Positions 57,608 through 64,000 of a stretch of DNA of 64,000 bases are shown here, piece after piece; positions within the stretch are counted from its first letter, which is position 1; each line of letters starts with the position of its first letter. The notes under the pieces were generated by a model that was given only the letters and a program-made list of their open reading frames with translations, ran no database searches and was not told the DNA's origin. This DNA is from Saccharina japonica. Taxonomy: Eukaryota > Sar > Phaeophyceae > Laminariales > Laminariaceae. The DNA lies in assembly GCA_008828725.1 (NCBI GenBank), contig MEHQ01000605.1, positions 1,121,067-1,185,066 on the forward strand. The letters are read 5' to 3'. Position numbers and translations under genes: made by a program.

Positions 57608-57983
57608 TACAGCAGCAGCAGAACAGCAGCATCAGTGTAGGCCGTTTAACGCTCGGCTTGTCGGTCTAACCCTTGAACCCTCGGTACAAGTATTTCATTT
57701 ATTGTGTGTCTCCTGGTTCCTCAAAGCAGTGTTGATATTCGGCATATTTGGAAGACCAAAACTCTGCACCTACCTGTGATTCGTACCTGTGCACAACAAC
57801 AGATATTTTCGTAACATAGGTGCCACCACACTCCTACTGCTGTAGGATATATACAGCAGCAGAGCTTCTTCGTCCCCTCATCAGTAGGACGGTGGGCCTG
57901 GCAATACGTCGCTCGATACGGACTGCTGCTGCTGCCGCTGCTACGGTAACGTATGATAATGTCAACGTTTTATTGACTATATA

Positions 57984-58157
57984 CATACTTACGTTAACCC
58001 TTAAGAACTCGGCAGTTAATAATTTAAGGCTGGATTTTCAGACGAAAATAAGAACATGACCTCTTTTGTACTAAAAATGGTGTAGAGCACACCCTGCCTT
58101 ACATAAGAATTCCAGTTTGTTCAGAATTGAGAGATTCTTAACTGGTGTCGCGTACTG
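57984..58157. mobile_element. Tc1/mariner-type MITE, 174 bp, copy 3 (diverged)
   Basis: Right end AACTGGTGTCGCGTACTG|TA; left end TA|CATACTTACGTTAACCC and TTAAGAACTC, imperfectly inverted. Same length as copies 1 and 2. It sits 377 bp from copy 2. Confidence 0.6.
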
Positions 58158-58164
58158 TATGTAG

Positions 58165-58790
58165 TGTTATGTAAGGGTTTAATTGTCCATATAAGTTATC
58201 TGTCTGAAGTATGCCAAGGTAACAAGTAAGAAATAGGTAACATGCCAACATAATGTTGCTCGCTACGGGCTGGTGTCGCTAACACGGTAACACAATGTTA
58301 ACGTAATATTGGTAATTCCGCTAACACACTAACACATAGTGTTATGTAAACGTTTATTGGACCATGTACGTACGTTATCCGTCTAAAATGTGTTACGGCA
58401 GCAAGTAATAATCCCGCTAAGACACTAACATAGCGTTACTCGCTGCGGGCTGATATCGATAACACAGTAAAATAATGTTAACGCTTCATGGACCATGTAC
58501 GTTTATCCCTATAACATGTGTTACGATGGCAACTAGGAATTTCGGTAACACACAAACATAGTGTTACTCGGTATGGGCTGCCTACCTTAACACCGTAACA
58601 CTTATACTGCGGTCATCACGGGATCAAGGCAACACTCTAACATAATGTTACGCGATCGCCCGCCAATATCGTAACGCACTAACACTATGTTATCACAAAA
58701 TCCGGAATTTAGATAACGTAGTAACGTAATGTTACGATATTTTTTTCGCTGGCGCGTAACATTAACATAAAACGTTAAGTGTTACGTTAT
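58165..58790. repeat. Palindromic satellite, right block
   Basis: Same TAACACAATGTTA and CATAGTGTTAC motifs as 56405-57250, with a local higher-order unit of about 115 bp (AACACTAACATAGTGTTAC, CTCGCTRCGGGCTG, GGACCATGTACGT). Confidence 0.75.
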
Positions 58791-61260
58791 CCGAGGTGTG
58801 ATATGTTTACAGACATGATGCAAATGACCCCGCGCGCTCAGCCATTACTCAAATTGTTTGGTATTATCGTTTGCTTGCTGCTGTGGGCGTTAGATAGATA
58901 TTATATAGGCTCCAGCATGTATAATATGTACGGCAAACTACAACGCAATGTATCGTGTGTTTCGCTTGGTTGTCTTTCCATTTTGCGCAGCGGGGGGGTT
59001 CCACATCATATAAGATAATAAATGCCAAACTACACATCATGGTGGTACACCAAATTGCAGGCAGAACCAGTTGAAGTCTAGCCTTAACAGCATTCAACCG
59101 ATCTTCTTGTGGTCTACACGGTATGAGGTTTGAGCTTACTGAAAGCGCTTTGTTAGGTTTTTATTATCATCTGAGACATCGATTCTAGGCAGTACGTACT
59201 GTAACATGATGACTGTGTGGCTGATGCGCGCTTGATACATGCGTGTGCAGTTGCATTGCAGTATGCATTCTAGCAACCTTTAACCGCTTCACGTACAGCA
59301 TGCACTTTCTGGCTCGAATACTTTTCCCTTGTGCTTGTCGGGTTGCAATTAACATTTCCTGGTCGATGTTTAGCACAAATATTACCCCTTAGTGATGTAA
59401 GCTGAAGTTCCTTCGATAGGATCGGCCCATAATTGATACTGGTACCCGGTATCTATCTGCAAGTTCGAAGAATTTTCAATAGCTAAAAACGGTAAGAATT
59501 CCCTTTATGCACTGAGTTAGCTACACTGAGTATAAAATATCCGGGGTTTCCACATCTTACATTAATTGTTTTTTTCTGGGCAGTTTACTTGTCTCTATTT
59601 GTACATACTTGTGCCTCTTGCCTCCACGTGGAATGAAGAACTCGGTGTGGTGGGGGGATAAGGGTTCATATAGCTCCGCTGTCTATGGTGCCCAGCTCGG
59701 TAGTTGTGATGCTGGTTCGATCCCAGGGTATATACTGTACAGTAGCTTGCGACGACTTTTGTTTTCCCATTCGGCGATGTTTGACGTTTGACCCTCAGCT
59801 GGTACATTTAGGACGAGCTTCCCGCTCACAGTCTCCACCGCCTCCTGTGGGGGGCTAATTATACTTCTGCAGCGTGTGGGCGAGAGCACGGAGTGGGATG
59901 GGGTAATATCCTCCTGGTGGGATCAGGAGAGCAAGCTGTCTCCCCGCTGCTTTGTTGTCCCGCCTAGTTAATGGGGTATTCCCGGAACGTTCTCCATCTA
60001 CAATGTGGAATACTCCACTGGGGTTTATACATATGTATACCTACATAAATACAGTCTCGATAAGTACGATGCATACGAGTAGCCCCCACCATGCATAATT
60101 ACCCCGAAGGCCGAAAGGGAACTATATTTTCGTATGTATGGTACAAAATATATATATAATATGTATATGTGTGGTGTGTCGATTATTAATATTCTTAAAA
60201 TTGACGTGATGGATCGGGGTATTGTTTTTTGTGTTTATCGCAATTTCCACTTGGTAACCCGTTTAGTACTGCACTGTACATACACACACCAACATCTTAC
60301 GTGGTCAAATTCCAAGTGTTTTTTATTTTGCCCCCCACGTTGGGAGTGCAGTGCTAAATTATATTTCTTGTTCCTGCTCAAACATCGAATTTTCAAACTG
60401 GTACTCTTGTGGTACTGTACTTGTTCATTTTTTCAGCAGCAGCAGCAGGGTATCATATACATATCCCTGCTGTTTCACCACAGATGTTTTTACAGTAAGT
60501 ACTCTTATTAAACGCTATACGTACAGCAGTACACCAGTTATTCCTGGAGCCCCTTCCCTCCCGTAGCTCAGACCCGGGGTCACAACGCAGGCACCCCCCC
60601 TCCTTCTTCGCTGCGGTGAGTGCCTTTGTCGGTATCGCCAGAAAAGAGCTCTTAATTTGCGTCCGTCGTCTACTCGCCTTCATTCATAAACACAGACACG
60701 TGTATACGTCAGACCATAAAAGGGGCGCCTCCTGCCCTGAGCCCCGATTTCTACAAAATACGAAGCAGCAGTTTCTTAAGAGTGGCTCGAACGCGCGAGT
60801 TCTGACACTCTCCCGTACCACGCTCAGTCGAAGAAGTAAACGCACATCTTGTCAAGATGGGCTTCGATAATGTTTCGATATAAATAATAGCTGAGGCTGG
60901 CTGAGGTGTGTTTAAAATATTGTATTTATAGTTAGGTAAGAGGCTTATATCGATACGTCACCGGGATCACCGGCAATCAGTATTGTTGTCGTGAACTGAC
61001 CATGAAAATGGGCTCGATCAGAATTGTGTTTTCGGTCGGTTTATAGTTTTCTTTTGTCAGTTGAAAGCGTGAAAAATACCGAATCCAAATCGAACTTTTC
61101 TCAGTCGGTTTCTCGGTCCGTTATCCTGCGAGACCAGCCAAAGGATCATTGTTTCCAAGGGGTTGGTGTCCATGTGTTCGCCTATTGGGACGACATAATT
61201 GTACGAGTCCGAGTGACCTTCTTGTAGTACCTGCGTCTGCTACACAACAAACAACACGAA
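58791..61260. other. No protein gene supported
   Basis: Short open frames only, none with recognised motifs or paired splice sites. It contains the tRNA-like sequence at 59665-59735. Confidence 0.35.
59665..59735 (+). repeat. tRNA-like Pol III promoter, possible SINE head
   Basis: An A-box-like TAGCTCCGCTG (59671-59681) and a perfect B box GGTTCGATCCC (59714-59724) lie at roughly tRNA spacing, with T-arm pairing CTGG/CCAG. The acceptor stem pairs poorly, so a functional tRNA is unlikely. Confidence 0.35.
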
Positions 61261-61706
61261 ACAGCCAATCTTCTCAATTAAAAATTACCTTTCCGATGAT
61301 AATAAAAATCGATTTTCGTACACTGTTATTGTTCATGAGTTGCATTTCGCTCACGGTCAAACGTAGACCTAGAACGTATCTTCTTCGATGGTAGGTATCG
61401 ATTCACGAAAAAAAAATGAAATCAACCTTGACGGGCTCGAAAAATCAAGGATTTAAGGGATTTGCATTTATGAGCGAGGTACCTCGCCCATAAATTCAGA
61501 TTTTCTGGGATCTTCGATATCTTGAGATTGCCGATGCCGATTTCATATATTTGTTTTGTCGCCGACGGGTGTCACAACCGACAATAGTTTACAGTGAAAT
61601 AAATGACTGTACGTAAGTAAAGTACATCTCTTACAATTCAAAAACCGATCTTTTCGATTTTCATTATCATCGGAAAGGCGAATTTTCAATTAGGAAAATC
61701 GGCTGT
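61261..61706. mobile_element. MITE, 446 bp, copy 2 of the ACAGCCGATTTTCC family, inverted relative to 42266-42708
   Basis: Ends ACAGCCAATCTTCTC and, inverted, GGAAAATCGGCTGT. The interior matches copy 1 in reverse orientation, including the palindromic GCGAGGTACCTCGC core and TCTTCGATATCTTGAGA. Confidence 0.87.
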
Positions 61707-64000
61707 TACGGGCTGGCACATATGTACTTGTACGTATTATGCATCAAACAACAGACCGGGGTTTCAACCAAAAATATCTGTCGTTTTTCCGTGTTTGGTA
61801 TTTGTGTTTTCGACCGGAACAAACGAAACCGAACCGAACATATATTGGTCGGATTCTCTCTCCGTTTTCCGGCGAAACCAGCCAAGTAATCAACTCTTGG
61901 ACGCGCGCGTTTGGTGTCCATGTGCTGGCATGATTTGACACTCTCTTCGTACAACGTCAAGTATAACCCTCCGGCAGGACGTGTGTCTGCTGCGCCGGAT
62001 GGTACCGGCAGATACGTACACGTACGCACTTGAATCTGCAGCGTAGCGGACACAAAGAAGCAAATACGAAAAAAGAAAAACGTATTAATTTGAATAGTCG
62101 TTTTATTTGTTTTTGTGTCGGAAACCGAAAAACAACCCAAAACAAGTTTCCTGTTATTAAGTATAACCGGCAAAAAAACGAGCTATAAATCCGACTTCGG
62201 TTATCGGTTTACAACATTGCCAAAAATGCGTGATACTCAAATTATAGGTGGTATACAAGTACCTCTGACATCGTACCGCTGTAAACCGCTGTACGCTCGA
62301 CCTGCTATGACAATGCTATCTTTGGAGGGGCGGGCTTTGCCCACTTGTTGCATTGCATTGCGAGCGAGGAAGCAATTCCTGTGGTGGCATCAAGGTACGC
62401 TCGGAGGGCATTTTTCGGACCACGAATTACGGAAGGAGCATACGATATATACGCGTAAACCAGTACTACATAAGTACTACCTATCTATATACAACAGCAG
62501 CAGTGTGTATTGCGAAGAGGCTAGCTACGGTGCCTGTTTTAACGTCGAGCCTTCACACTATATACGCGTACTGACAGGACCCTGTTCGGTCATCCAACAA
62601 TGCATACTGTATTGATTGGAACCCGGCGACATGTTCAACAGTTTCCCCCTTTGCGTGTGTTTGTATGCATCAAGCAAATAAATTGGGTTGGTTCCTGGAT
62701 GCTGTAGATACTTATTTCGCAAACAGGCTGATGTTTGGTCAGCCCTACCCGTACTACAATATAATGTGTTTGAGCTCCCAGTACCGCGGAGTTCGTAGCG
62801 TCGTCAAGACAATTAAACAGAAACATAAGATTCGAAACTATAAGCCCGTTTGTAATAGACCATTGTTTTCACAGATCGATTTCAAACTTTCCGTACTAAC
62901 TTTATTTTTGATTGGTCGAGCAGTCTTGGCATTCAAAACTTGGCTCATGTAAGTTCTGTTCATGGCGATTCATCGAGTTGACAAATATGTCCCACAGACG
63001 AGAGCTAGGAGAAATTTGATAAGAATGGAATTGGATTGGAGAAGTTGATCCAACTTGACATGCCATGTTCGCACTCTTGCAACACCGCTTATTCGTGAAG
63101 CCCATCGCCTGTTTCGGCTCTGTCGACGATGACGGTCGATACGATATATTGCTAACTTCAAAGAGTGGCGACCAGGTTGACGGCGTCGCTCACGCTTGCC
63201 ATATAGCACTGCGCGCCGTGTGAGTGTCGCCTCAAGAACATTCCATGTCATTCGCAAGACCGGTTTGATGACCAACTCGATCTCCCAAACCGCACGACAA
63301 CCGAGCGATCGGCCGAAAACACAGATGCTGCGCTAAATATATCAATCGCTGCACCGATATCACTGTCCCCTCCGTGAGGCGTATGTGATCCCTCCACCCA
63401 CCCAACGACCTTGGCAGGGACAACTTACTATCGATAGACTGCGCTACTGGATTCATCGAACGCATGCGCGGGCTCTCGAGAGACAACAGATGCCGTCGTT
63501 TGCGCCTATTTTCGTCAGTGACTGTGGGCTAGATACGCTGGGTCATTTCGACTTTATATGGTATTGAAAGCAATCATTGTTTTATCGATGTTTAGAATTG
63601 ACATGGATCCCTGTGCTTACACGAACCCTTAAGCTTTCGTGGAAATATCATGTTTTTAGGGAAGTATTGGAAACCTTCAATTCAAGCTTCAGCGAGATTC
63701 AGTTCGAATAACAATTGCCGTACAAGCAAGCCACACTCGCATCCGTTCTGCCAACGCCAATGGCACCAAGATCGTGCCGGTCGCGTCCCTTTTTGAGCGG
63801 TAGCCCTCTGAATGTGGCCACGAGTCGTTAATAGCCCTCACTTCTGGGCAGGCGGGCCTCTTCCTTGAACGATCCAATATACGCGATGTTGCTGTGCAAA
63901 CAACTGGGAACAGGGTTAAAAATCGCTTGGTTCAGATACTGCCGTATTTGGAGATGAAAGTTTGCGTGAACATGTCATGCCATTATCAGCAAGGCCTCGA
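61707..64000. other. No gene supported; possible transposase relic near 63060-63570
   Basis: Frames such as 62115-62615 (+) have no recognised domain. Around 63060-63570 several frames give fragments like TPLIREAHRLFRL and RDNLLSIDCATGFIERMR broken by stops, perhaps a dead transposase, but the family cannot be named. Confidence 0.3.

Overview
The window is eukaryotic nuclear DNA: intron-rich, gene-poor and full of transposon relics and satellites. A brown alga (Phaeophyceae) is the best guess. That rests on family knowledge (split LRR genes with one repeat per exon, and a Cys-containing F5/8C-type module of a kind I associate with brown algal secreted proteins). No species is proven.

The main content is one large minus-strand gene from about 38.22 kb down to about 11.79 kb. 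No long ORF reveals it, because it is cut into about 26 tiny exons. I assembled it by reading splice sites: GTGAGT/GTAAGT-type donors, pyrimidine-AG acceptors and matching phases. Exon 1 encodes a signal peptide (MRVTRLLGLLLYVVSTAHG). Exons 2-3 encode a Cys-containing N-terminal cap. Exons 4-21 each encode exactly one leucine-rich repeat (15 of 72 nt, two of 69 nt, one of 75 nt), all in phase 2. Exons 22-23 encode the C-terminal LRR cap, exon 24 an EGF-like Cys-rich segment, and exon 25 a complete F5/8 type C (discoidin/galactose-binding-like) domain. A tentative exon 26 ends the ORF. The sum is 2,103 nt, in frame throughout, for a secreted protein of about 700 residues. A two-exon block has been duplicated (exons 5+6 to 7+8), and a decayed LRR exon lies in inverted orientation inside intron 3. 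The locus therefore looks like an actively shuffled, single-repeat-per-exon recognition-protein gene.

Left flank (1-11.8 kb): the 3' part of a Ty1/copia polyprotein; a 50-bp minisatellite; two oppositely oriented, 5'-truncated LINE reverse-transcriptase relics; a GGTACCTTACCTAA-type satellite split by an insert; a tandem array of a palindrome (AGTTGTCTGCAGACAACT); and a 400-bp direct-repeat pair flanking the second LINE relic.

Introns of the LRR gene carry two related MITEs (14.2 and 14.8 kb) and several same-orientation copies of an interspersed repeat ending in a CTATCGTAGCAC-like sequence.

Right flank (38.2-64 kb): two inverted copies of a 445-bp MITE, a (CTA)n microsatellite, three 173-175 bp Tc1/mariner-type MITEs with TA target sites, a set of plausible small minus-strand exons of unknown function (46.8-50.2 kb), a degenerate palindromic satellite (TAACATAATGTTA type, 50.8-58.8 kb), and a 1.54-kb hAT-type element with a perfect 8-bp target-site duplication, filled with GGGACGGGA repeats.
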